From CAUZWH01 sp965247665 (GTDB lineage Bacteria > Pseudomonadota > Alphaproteobacteria > SHVV01), in the NCBI GenBank assembly GCA_965247665.1, contig CBDFHH010000005.1, positions 558,001 through 622,000 of the forward strand: 64,000 bases of DNA. The letters run 5' to 3'. Below are positions 25,540-32,416 of the stretch, in pieces; positions within the stretch are counted from its first letter, which is position 1; each line of letters opens with the position of its first letter. The notes below the pieces were generated by a model that made no database searches, had not been told where the DNA came from, and was given only the letters and a program-made list of their open reading frames with translations. Both the position numbers and the translations under genes were made by a program.

Positions 25540-26066
25540 CACCCGCTCCCGACCGGCTCGCCGGCGCCGATCATCTCGAGGTTGGACAGCGTCGCCGGCT
25601 CGAGCGCATGGTCGCGCGACTGCGCTTCGGCGACCGCCCGGCGTGCGACGGTGACGAAGTCGCTGAGCGAGGAATCGTAAGCGAGGCGACGGCCCGCGCC
25701 TCGCAATTTAAGCTGCAACCAGCCGCGTTGCTGGTCGCGCCGGGTCGAATAGTAGCGCAGCTCGATACTCTCGAGCTGGTCCCACGCGATTGCCGCTCCC
25801 AGCGGTCCCACAGTTCGAATCCCGGCGTCGCCGAGTTCGACCCTGCTCATTTGGCGCAACAGGGTCCTGATGCCAAAGAAGGCAAACAACGCGGCGATCG
25901 CTCCTAGAAAGTACTGAATTATCGGTATTGGCTGGGCAAACATTATCGGCATGGCGCTGAGAATCAATCCCGTTATCGCGCGAACATAATCCCACGCGAG
26001 AGCCGAGGTTGGATAGCGATGCCAACTCACGCGGCCGCTCCGAAAATCTCGGTCGCTGAAAACCAC
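25539..26066 (-). CDS. Membrane protein with PH-like domain, unknown function
   Basis: A 175-residue protein. Two adjacent hydrophobic segments (AITGLILSAMPIMF and IIQYFLGAIAALFAFFGI) are followed by a soluble beta-rich domain (SRVELGDAGIRTVGPLGAAIAWDQLESIELRYYS, WLQLKLRGAGRRLAYDS) that looks like a bacterial PH/YdbT-like domain facing the cytoplasm. It overlaps the 3' end of the deacetylase gene by 40 bases and the start of the ATPase gene, so it links the glycan genes and the ABC operon on one strand. Function cannot be assigned. Confidence 0.75.
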   Translation of the reverse strand: MVFSDRDFRSGRVSWHRYPTSALAWDYVRAITGLILSAMPIMFAQPIPIIQYFLGAIAALFAFFGIRTLLRQMSRVELGDAGIRTVGPLGAAIAWDQLESIELRYYSTRRDQQRGWLQLKLRGAGRRLAYDSSLSDFVTVARRAVAEAQSRDHALEPATLSNLEMIGAGEPVGSG

Positions 26067-26788
26067 CGGACACCGCCGCGGCGACTCGTCGAGGTCAGCA
26101 GCCGGTCAAGAAACGACCAGCAGTCTTCGTCGAAAGCGAGGTGGTGGGTCATGATTCCAGTCGCCTCGCCGCTGTCGGCGCGGCGCCGGCGCTTGTCGCT
26201 GAGGTGGCCGACGAGTTGGGCCAGCGTCGCTGCTTGGCCGCGAAAGGCGCGCCGACGCGAATCGAATAGATCGACATGGACGTTGGTGACCGCGAGGTCG
26301 AATTCGCACTCGGCATTGCGGCGGCCGAAGCCCGAAAAACCGACAAAGCCGGTTTTCGCCAAATGAACCTGCAATGAACGCGCCATTCGGTTCCACGGGG
26401 GCACGAAGACGGCCATCGCCCGGACGCCGAAGATCTCGCGGGTGATGTGCAGCGCTTGACGCCATTCCGCAACAACTTCGGCGGTGGTGCGGGTCGGCGG
26501 ATACTCGGTTTTGCGCTCGTCCGAGCCGGAGTGGTCGGCGTGCGCGAAGCCGTGAACCAGAACGCGCGCGCCGTCGAGCCCGGTCAGCAACTCGGCTGTC
26601 CCGGGCGACGCGTTGGTCGGGATCGCGGCGAAACTGGCGGCTATCCCGTGGCGGCCGCACATCTCCACCAGACGTCTCAACGGAACCGTCGCGGCGCCGG
26701 CGTCGTCGTCGCGCAGCCACAGATCGACGGTCCGGTCCGCCTCGGCCCAGGCGTCGAGTTCAGCCTCGAGAGCGTCCCAACCGGTCAT
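26027..26788 (-). CDS. Polysaccharide deacetylase-like protein
   Basis: A 253-residue protein of the carbohydrate-esterase-4/NodB-like barrel type. DLWLRDDDAGAATVPLRRL carries the catalytic-site aspartates at the first strand, ARVLVHGFAHADHS provides the metal-binding HxxxH-like pair, and FVPPWNRMA is the following motif. GIMTHHLAFDEDCWSFLDRLL near the end contains the last conserved His. It would remove N- or O-acetyl groups from a glycan. No signal peptide is present, so it may act on a cytoplasmic precursor. ATG 26788 overlaps the glycosyltransferase stop by four bases. Confidence 0.82.
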   Translation of the reverse strand: MTGWDALEAELDAWAEADRTVDLWLRDDDAGAATVPLRRLVEMCGRHGIAASFAAIPTNASPGTAELLTGLDGARVLVHGFAHADHSGSDERKTEYPPTRTTAEVVAEWRQALHITREIFGVRAMAVFVPPWNRMARSLQVHLAKTGFVGFSGFGRRNAECEFDLAVTNVHVDLFDSRRRAFRGQAATLAQLVGHLSDKRRRRADSGEATGIMTHHLAFDEDCWSFLDRLLTSTSRRGGVRWFSATEIFGAAA

Positions 26789-27945
26789 GGCGCCGCGTGT
26801 TGCCGCCCCGCCCAGGCCTGGACCAGTCGCGTCGTCGCTTGCGCGCCGTCGCAGTCGATTCCGGTCGCGTCGAACGCCGGGCTGGCGGCGGCCTGGTCGG
26901 TCGCGGCCGCCAACCTGGCCGGTGTCAGTTCTTGCTCGGCAACGACGGTGACCGCGCCGCGCTCGGCCCACAGCGTAGCGCGGACGGTTTGTTCGGTCTC
27001 GCCGCTACCGACGAACGGCACCACCACGGCGCGGGTTCCGGCTGCGACGAGGTCCATCAGGGTGTTGTAACCGCACTGGCTGATCGACAGCGAGGCCCGG
27101 CGCAGCAGCGCCGCAAAATCGGCCCGCGAACGTTCCACGCGAACGCCGGGCGGCGCTTGCCGTCGTAACCCCTCATATTCGGATTGCGACATCCGGTTTC
27201 CCGTGAGCACCAGCCACGTTCGTTCGCGATAGACCGTATTCGGCCGCGCCGCAATGGCGGCTCGCAACAATGCCGAACCGACCGCGCCGCCGCCAACCGA
27301 AACCACGACCTCGGCGCCGTTCCCCGCTTCTCCTGCAAACGAACCGATCGCCGGATCGACGACATATCCGGTGTAGTGGATTCGATCCGTGAGGCCGGTC
27401 ACAGCCGGAACGGACGCTTCGAGCCGCACGACCGCGGGATCGGCGTGGACCAGCAAACGATCGTAGTAGCGATCGAACCATCGCAATGCTTCCGCCACCC
27501 GGTCCGGCGAACGGTTTTGCAGGATGTCGCGCACCGAAGCGACGATGATGGGCGGGTGGCCGGTAGATGTGGCCGCGTCGAGCAGCGGCAGCAGCTCGAA
27601 ACGCATGGGTCGGCGCCCGAAGGGGAACAGTTCGGTAATCAGAATGTCGGGCTTCAAGTCGCGATAGTGGCGCAACAGCGCTGCGCGGCGGGCGGTTCGG
27701 AACGCGTCGTCGATCGGTTGGCCATGATCGTCGCGGAGCTCGGACAAATCTTCGCCGGTCCGTACCGGCGGCAGCTGGCGCAGCTCGACCAAGCCGTAAT
27801 CGATGAAATCGACCGCGGGACCGCCTGAAACCAGTGTCGTCTCGCAGCCGCTCGCCGCGATCGCCCCGGCAATCGTCGCGGCCCGCCGCAAATGTCCGAT
27901 GCCGAGTAGATGCTGAACATAGATCATCACCCGCCGCGCGCTCAC
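26785..27945 (-). CDS. MurG-like glycosyltransferase
   Basis: A 386-residue GT-B-fold glycosyltransferase. MIYVQHLLGIGHLRRAATIAGAI is the N-terminal glycine-rich loop, VVSVGGGAVGSALLRAAI opens the C-terminal domain, and SQCGYNTLMDLVAAGTRAVVVPFVGSGETEQ is the donor-binding signature seen in MurG and related GT28 proteins. It uses a nucleotide sugar; the acceptor is unknown. It resembles the protein at 30934-32163 (same GxGHLRR start), so they are likely paralogues. It overlaps both neighbours by four bases. Confidence 0.85.
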   Translation of the reverse strand: MSARRVMIYVQHLLGIGHLRRAATIAGAIAASGCETTLVSGGPAVDFIDYGLVELRQLPPVRTGEDLSELRDDHGQPIDDAFRTARRAALLRHYRDLKPDILITELFPFGRRPMRFELLPLLDAATSTGHPPIIVASVRDILQNRSPDRVAEALRWFDRYYDRLLVHADPAVVRLEASVPAVTGLTDRIHYTGYVVDPAIGSFAGEAGNGAEVVVSVGGGAVGSALLRAAIAARPNTVYRERTWLVLTGNRMSQSEYEGLRRQAPPGVRVERSRADFAALLRRASLSISQCGYNTLMDLVAAGTRAVVVPFVGSGETEQTVRATLWAERGAVTVVAEQELTPARLAAATDQAAASPAFDATGIDCDGAQATTRLVQAWAGRQHAAP

Positions 27946-28541
27946 GACTCGGCCCGATCGGTTTCCCAGAGCGGCTGATTGGCGCGCGCTAACGCGAGGT
28001 TGCCGCGACCGTCTAGCTCAAAAACATGCGCGCATGTCCAGTCGGATCGGACCGGGGGTTTGCGCGAGAGATCCCACCCCAGCGCCAGTGATAGCACCGC
28101 GCGGATGACTCCCTTATGGGTCACGGCGGCACTATCCTGACGGTCGATATCGGCTAACCACTGCATGACTCGGGCGCGCACCTCGCGGGGGCTTTCGCCT
28201 CCGGGAGGACGGAAATCGAGCCCTTTCGCTTCGTTTAGGGCCATTTCGCGACCTAGCGACTGGCGCAGGTCGGCGAGCCGGGCGCCCTCCCAGTCGCCCC
28301 ACTTCATCTCCATCAATCGAGCGTCGCAATGAATTTCGGCAACGCCGAGCAGCTCGGCGGTTTGGATCGCGCGGCGGAGCGGGCTGGCGTACCAGACCAT
28401 GGCGGCAAACTCGTCGTGCACGCGTTTGCCGGCCGCATTCCCGGCGACGTCGGGCGCGAGCGGTTGATCGCTGTGGCCCTGAATGCGGCCCTGGCGGTTC
28501 CACTCGGTCTCGAAATGGCGAATCAGGGCGATGCGGGTCAT
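27942..28541 (-). CDS. Histidine phosphatase family protein
   Basis: A 199-residue phosphoglycerate-mutase-like phosphatase. The catalytic His9 is in IALIRHFETEWN (usually RHGET, here RHFET). The second Arg is in YASPLRRAIQTAELL, the Glu in MEMKWGDWEGARLAD and the second His in AAVTHKGVIRAVL. It would hydrolyse a small phosphate ester, perhaps a sugar phosphate given its position inside a glycosyltransferase operon (four-base overlaps on both sides). Confidence 0.9.
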   Translation of the reverse strand: MTRIALIRHFETEWNRQGRIQGHSDQPLAPDVAGNAAGKRVHDEFAAMVWYASPLRRAIQTAELLGVAEIHCDARLMEMKWGDWEGARLADLRQSLGREMALNEAKGLDFRPPGGESPREVRARVMQWLADIDRQDSAAVTHKGVIRAVLSLALGWDLSRKPPVRSDWTCAHVFELDGRGNLALARANQPLWETDRAES

Positions 28542-29683
28542 GGCGAGCGGAGCGCACAGGCGCGGTCGATAGCCCGCCGCAATCGGGTCGCGGCCGCCGC
28601 AGAATTGCGTTCCCGTTCGATGAAGGCGCGGGCCGCCGCGCCGAGGCGCCGCCGGCGGTCGTGATCGGCGATCAGCTCTGCAACTCGCGCCGCCAGCGCG
28701 GCAGGATCATCGATATCAGCCAACAAACCGGTGCGCCCGTCCTCGACCACGTCGACCACGCCGCCTATCCGGCCGGCCACCACCGGCAGCCCCGCCGCTT
28801 GCGCCTCCAACAACGCCATCCCATAGGCTTCGCCGACGGCCGGCCATATGTAGAGATCCCCGGCTGCCAGCAACTCGGTACGCTCTTCGACACCGAGTTT
28901 CCCGAGATAGCGAACTCCATCGCCCAGCGGTTGCAGGGCGGCCTCGACCTGCGGCCGTGCCGTGCCGTCGCCGGCGATCAGGAGACAAATGTTGCCGTTT
29001 TCGAGCTGCGTCAGGGCCGCGCCGAGCTGACGGTAGGAAGCGAGCTTGTCGCCCGGGCGCATCATCGCCACGACGATCAACCAAGTCGCGTTTTCGTCGA
29101 GACTGAGTGCGGTCGCCAGCGCCCTCCGTGCCGCGGCCCGGGGTGGTTGCATGCTCCCGGCGGAGTCGAGAAAGGGCGGTAGAAATATCAACCGCTGCTC
29201 GGGCTCGGGCATCTGCGCGGCCACGCATGGCATGTCGTGGCGGGTGAGGCACAGGGCGATGTCAGCCCGGGCCAGAGCGGCGGCGGTGGCGCAATGTCCC
29301 CGCTGCCACGGGCCGTCGGCACGCTTCGGCGCGAACGAGGGCTCGGCGACGATATAGGGGATGTCAAGGGCGTCGCTGATCGCCGGCCCAAGCCAATCCG
29401 GCGCTTTGTAGTAGAGATGGTAGGTGAACCAAGCTTGGGGCGGGTCTTCTCCGTTGCCTTCGTACGCCCTCAGCAAGCGATCGACTTCCGCTTTCGCCTG
29501 CATGTGCAGCACCGCTTGGCGGTCGCGATCGCCGGCGCCTTCGTAGCTGCGGAACTCGCTAGCGAGGAACGGCGTATGCCCGGCCATCGCCAGCGCCCGC
29601 AGCAGCTGGCGTGCCATCAGCCGGTCGCCGGAAGGCATGGCGTGGGTGGGCGGTTTGAGCGGCGCGTAGAAGGCGATCCGCAT
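28538..29683 (-). CDS. Glycosyltransferase family 4
   Basis: A 381-residue GT-B enzyme. N-terminal MRIAFYAPLKPPTHAMPSGD begins the acceptor domain. The C-terminal domain shows WLIVVAMMRPGDKLASYRQLG, GDLYIWPAVGEAYGMALLEAQAAGLPVVAG (the EX7E donor-site motif) and VVEDGRTGLLADIDDPAALA. It likely adds a sugar to a lipid-linked or polymeric glycan on the cytoplasmic side of the membrane. It overlaps the histidine phosphatase gene by four bases. Confidence 0.9.
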   Translation of the reverse strand: MRIAFYAPLKPPTHAMPSGDRLMARQLLRALAMAGHTPFLASEFRSYEGAGDRDRQAVLHMQAKAEVDRLLRAYEGNGEDPPQAWFTYHLYYKAPDWLGPAISDALDIPYIVAEPSFAPKRADGPWQRGHCATAAALARADIALCLTRHDMPCVAAQMPEPEQRLIFLPPFLDSAGSMQPPRAAARRALATALSLDENATWLIVVAMMRPGDKLASYRQLGAALTQLENGNICLLIAGDGTARPQVEAALQPLGDGVRYLGKLGVEERTELLAAGDLYIWPAVGEAYGMALLEAQAAGLPVVAGRIGGVVDVVEDGRTGLLADIDDPAALAARVAELIADHDRRRRLGAAARAFIERERNSAAAATRLRRAIDRACALRSP

Positions 29684-29691
29684 GTCGGTTC

Positions 29692-30924
29692 TCAGGTCGG
29701 GCCGAACTTGTCGGCCAGCACGTCAATGCCCGCGGCGTAGCCGAAATCGCGGCCGACGCGAGCGGCGCCCGCTTGCGCCAGCGCTCGTCGCCGCGCTGGC
29801 TGTGTCATCAATTCGGTCAGGGCCCGCGCCAGCGCATCGGAATCTTCGGACGGCACCAGACAACCGGTCACGCCGTTTTCGATCAATTCGGGAATTGCCG
29901 ACACCCGCGTCGCGACGCAGGCCAAGGACTGCGATTGCGCCTCCATCAGTACGTTGGGCAGACCGTCGCGGTCGCCGTCGGCCGCGATCTTGCTGGGCAT
30001 GACGAAAAGATCGTGCTCGCGATAGTGCGCCAGAACCCGATCCTGCGCGAGTGGTCCGCACCAAGTGATGCGCGCCTCGAGGCCGAGATCGCGGGCCTGG
30101 TTCGCAAGGGCCGTGCGCAGCGGCCCGCCGCCGATATGGGCAAAGTGCCAGTGAAGGTCGTCGGGCAACCGGGCCAGGGCGGTGAGCAGGAGGTCGTAAC
30201 CCTTCTTGACCACCGCGCGGCCGACCGACAACAGCCGCACCGGCTGGTCGGGGTCGGAACCGTCGCGCCTCGAGTAGGGCGGAGCGTAGGCCGGAAAGCG
30301 GGTGGGATCGTAACCGTGATAGACCAGCGTTACCTTCTCGGGCGGGGCCAACGCCGAGAGGTGGCTGGCGTTGGCGGCGGTGCAGGTCACCGCCCAGCGG
30401 CAGGACTCCAGTTTCTCTCTCTTTTCCCACTCCGGCGTTGTCCAGATGTCCTTGGCATGGGCCGACACCGTCCAGGGCAGGTCCCGCAACAGGCTCGTAT
30501 AGCGGGCGACCGACCCCGGGGTATGCAGAAAGTGCGCGTGGATCTGATCGACCTCGGGGTCGAGTTCGTCCGCCAACACCAGCGCCTGGCCGAAGCGTCG
30601 CACCCGGTTGCGCGTACGGTCGCGCTTGAAATCGGCGAGCCAGATCGCACGCGCCCGCGCGTATCCCGGCAGCCGCCGGGAGCGCTGCCAAGCTCGCGCC
30701 ACTCGCCGCGGTTCATCGCGCAGATATTCGGGCAGGTAGCGCACCGGCGCGGCGATCTCGTCGTGGATGGGGTGGTGGTTGGGATCGGTCGGGTGGCGCA
30801 GCGACACGATCTCGATGTCGAGGCCTCGGCGTTCCAAGGCGTGGATCTCCTGGGCGATGAATGTCTCGGACAGTCGCGGGTAGCCCTTGAGAACGAAGGC
30901 TACTTTCTTGGCCGTTGCGGCCAT
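29692..30924 (-). CDS. Glycosyltransferase family 4
   Basis: A 410-residue GT4 enzyme. AFVLKGYPRLSETFIAQEIHALERRG is the typical N-terminus of colanic-acid-type glycosyltransferases. Donor-site motifs are RLLSVGRAVVKKGYDLLLTAL, FVMPSKIAADGDRDGLPNVLMEAQSQSLACVAT and ELIENGVTGCLVPSEDSDALA. It lies eight bases upstream of the next GT4 gene in the same operon. Specific sugars cannot be predicted. Confidence 0.9.
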   Translation of the reverse strand: MAATAKKVAFVLKGYPRLSETFIAQEIHALERRGLDIEIVSLRHPTDPNHHPIHDEIAAPVRYLPEYLRDEPRRVARAWQRSRRLPGYARARAIWLADFKRDRTRNRVRRFGQALVLADELDPEVDQIHAHFLHTPGSVARYTSLLRDLPWTVSAHAKDIWTTPEWEKREKLESCRWAVTCTAANASHLSALAPPEKVTLVYHGYDPTRFPAYAPPYSRRDGSDPDQPVRLLSVGRAVVKKGYDLLLTALARLPDDLHWHFAHIGGGPLRTALANQARDLGLEARITWCGPLAQDRVLAHYREHDLFVMPSKIAADGDRDGLPNVLMEAQSQSLACVATRVSAIPELIENGVTGCLVPSEDSDALARALTELMTQPARRRALAQAGAARVGRDFGYAAGIDVLADKFGPT

Positions 30925-30933
30925 CGGCCCGGC

Positions 30934-32163
30934 TCAGGCGCGATGTCGATGTGGGACGATCGTTTGCACGCCTTGCTGCGCCGGCGTAATCCAGGGTTCG
31001 ATCAAGCGGTTGACGTTGACCAGCCCTTCCAGCAGGCCGGGCACGACGACCTCCGAGGGTCGTTTCTGGCTCGGCAAGGCGCGCAACGCTTCGGCCATCA
31101 ACCGGATATTGTGCTCGCCGTCGTCGACCAGCATGCGGACCAAGCCAAGCTCTTGCGCACGCGCCACGCGGATATATTGCTCGCGGCGCGGCACCGTGCG
31201 CGGCACCATGATCGCGCGTTTGTCCATCGACAACACTTCGCAGAAGGTGTTGTAGCCGCCCATTGAAACGATGCCGGCGGCGTTCTCCTCGAGAATCTCG
31301 AAATGCGGATCGAAGGTGATCACCTCGACCCGCTCGAGCTTGTCGGCCCGTTCCATGAAGTCGGCCTGCCGCTCCGGCTGCATGAACGGTCCCAGCACGA
31401 GCAGCGCCGGATAGGGCAGCATCTCGTCGGACTCGTAGCTACGCAGGACCCATTCGATCAGGTTCTCGCCATCGCCGCCGCCGCCGGGGGTGACCAGCGT
31501 GTAGGGGCGTTTGGTGATATCAGGCGACCCCCTTCTCGGCAGTTCAGGCGAGACCTTGCGCGGTAGATAGCCGGTGTAGGTGATTTTACGCCGCACCGAT
31601 TTGGGTAGGCTAATCTCGGTTAACGGTTCGCAGATCTGCGGCAGACCGTAGATCCAGATCTCGTCGTAGAGGGCGCGCAGCGCCGGCACCGCGCGTTTGC
31701 GGCGCCATTCCGGGGCCAGCAAAGTCGGTTCGTCGAGCACGTCGCGCAGACCCAGCACGAGATGCGTGCCGCGCTCCTTGAGCATGTGCAGGGTTTCTTC
31801 GACCTCGCCCCGCAGGCCCAGCGGTTCCTTGTCGACGATGAGGACATCCGGGTCGAACGTTTCCGCCGTGTGTTTGATGATCGACGAACGCATCGCCAGC
31901 ATCTTGTCGATGTCGATATGCAGGTTGAGCGACGTGTACTCGCCGTTGCGCAGTTTGATGACGCCGGGGATACGGACGAAATCGACGCGGGCGCGAAAAT
32001 CGAAGCTCCCGATAATCGGCGAACCCGAGAGAATCAGCACCGAGAGATCCTGATGCGCCTCGACCAGCGCATGAGCGATCGCCCGGCAGCGTCGCAGGTG
32101 GCCGAGACCGAACGAATCGTGGCTATAGATGAGGACGCGGGCGCCTGCGCCGCTCGGGTTCAC
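30934..32163 (-). CDS. Predicted GT-B glycosyltransferase (COG4671-like)
   Basis: A 409-residue protein beginning MNPSGAGARVLIYSHDSFGLGHLRRCRAIAHALVE, the nucleotide-sugar-type N-terminal loop of the COG4671 group. It has a conserved middle VDKEPLGLRGEVEETLHML and a C-terminal IVSMGGYNTFCEVLSMDKRAIMVPRTVPRREQ that matches MurG-like donor sites. First gene of the minus-strand glycan operon. Its promoter must lie in the 253-bp region shared with the divergent ABC exporter, which contains a small tandem repeat. Confidence 0.85.
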   Translation of the reverse strand: MNPSGAGARVLIYSHDSFGLGHLRRCRAIAHALVEAHQDLSVLILSGSPIIGSFDFRARVDFVRIPGVIKLRNGEYTSLNLHIDIDKMLAMRSSIIKHTAETFDPDVLIVDKEPLGLRGEVEETLHMLKERGTHLVLGLRDVLDEPTLLAPEWRRKRAVPALRALYDEIWIYGLPQICEPLTEISLPKSVRRKITYTGYLPRKVSPELPRRGSPDITKRPYTLVTPGGGGDGENLIEWVLRSYESDEMLPYPALLVLGPFMQPERQADFMERADKLERVEVITFDPHFEILEENAAGIVSMGGYNTFCEVLSMDKRAIMVPRTVPRREQYIRVARAQELGLVRMLVDDGEHNIRLMAEALRALPSQKRPSEVVVPGLLEGLVNVNRLIEPWITPAQQGVQTIVPHRHRA

Positions 32164-32280
32164 GGTTCCTCCCCGACGCTGGTTGATCCGCCGGCGACTA
32201 TCGCATAGCCCCTGTCGCGAGGAAAACAGATTTCTGCGGGCAAAATCCGGGACTTAGGTCCCCCACCTCAGCGCGGCGCT

Positions 32281-32338
32281 GAGTTTACCCGGGCTCGGCA
32301 CCGAGTTTACCCGGGCTCGGCACCGAGTTTACCCGGGG
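32281..32338. repeat. Tandem repeat, 22-bp unit, about 2.6 copies
   Basis: The unit GAGTTTACCCGGGCTCGGCA plus CC occurs at 32281-32302 and 32303-32324, with a partial third copy at 32325-32338. It lies between the divergent glycosyltransferase and ABC exporter genes. Each unit contains the palindrome CCCGGG. It could be a protein-binding array controlling both directions or just a slipped repeat. Confidence 0.85.
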
Positions 32339-32416
32339 TCCGCGCTGGTCTAATCTGTCGCCACCTTCAAGGATTGCTTCACCCCGGAACGAGGTTCGCC
32401 GTCGCGAGGCGTATGG

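Noticed and set aside
26027..26971. Longer start for the deacetylase (314 residues)
   Set aside because: The extra N-terminus is antisense-like and overlaps the glycosyltransferase gene; MTGWDALE at 26788 gives a four-base overlap as elsewhere in the operon.
29773..31266. 497-codon ORF on the plus strand
   Set aside because: Antisense to two glycosyltransferase genes; a shadow caused by high GC.
32281..32338. CRISPR-like array
   Set aside because: The units are directly adjacent without spacers, so it is a tandem repeat, and no cas gene is present.
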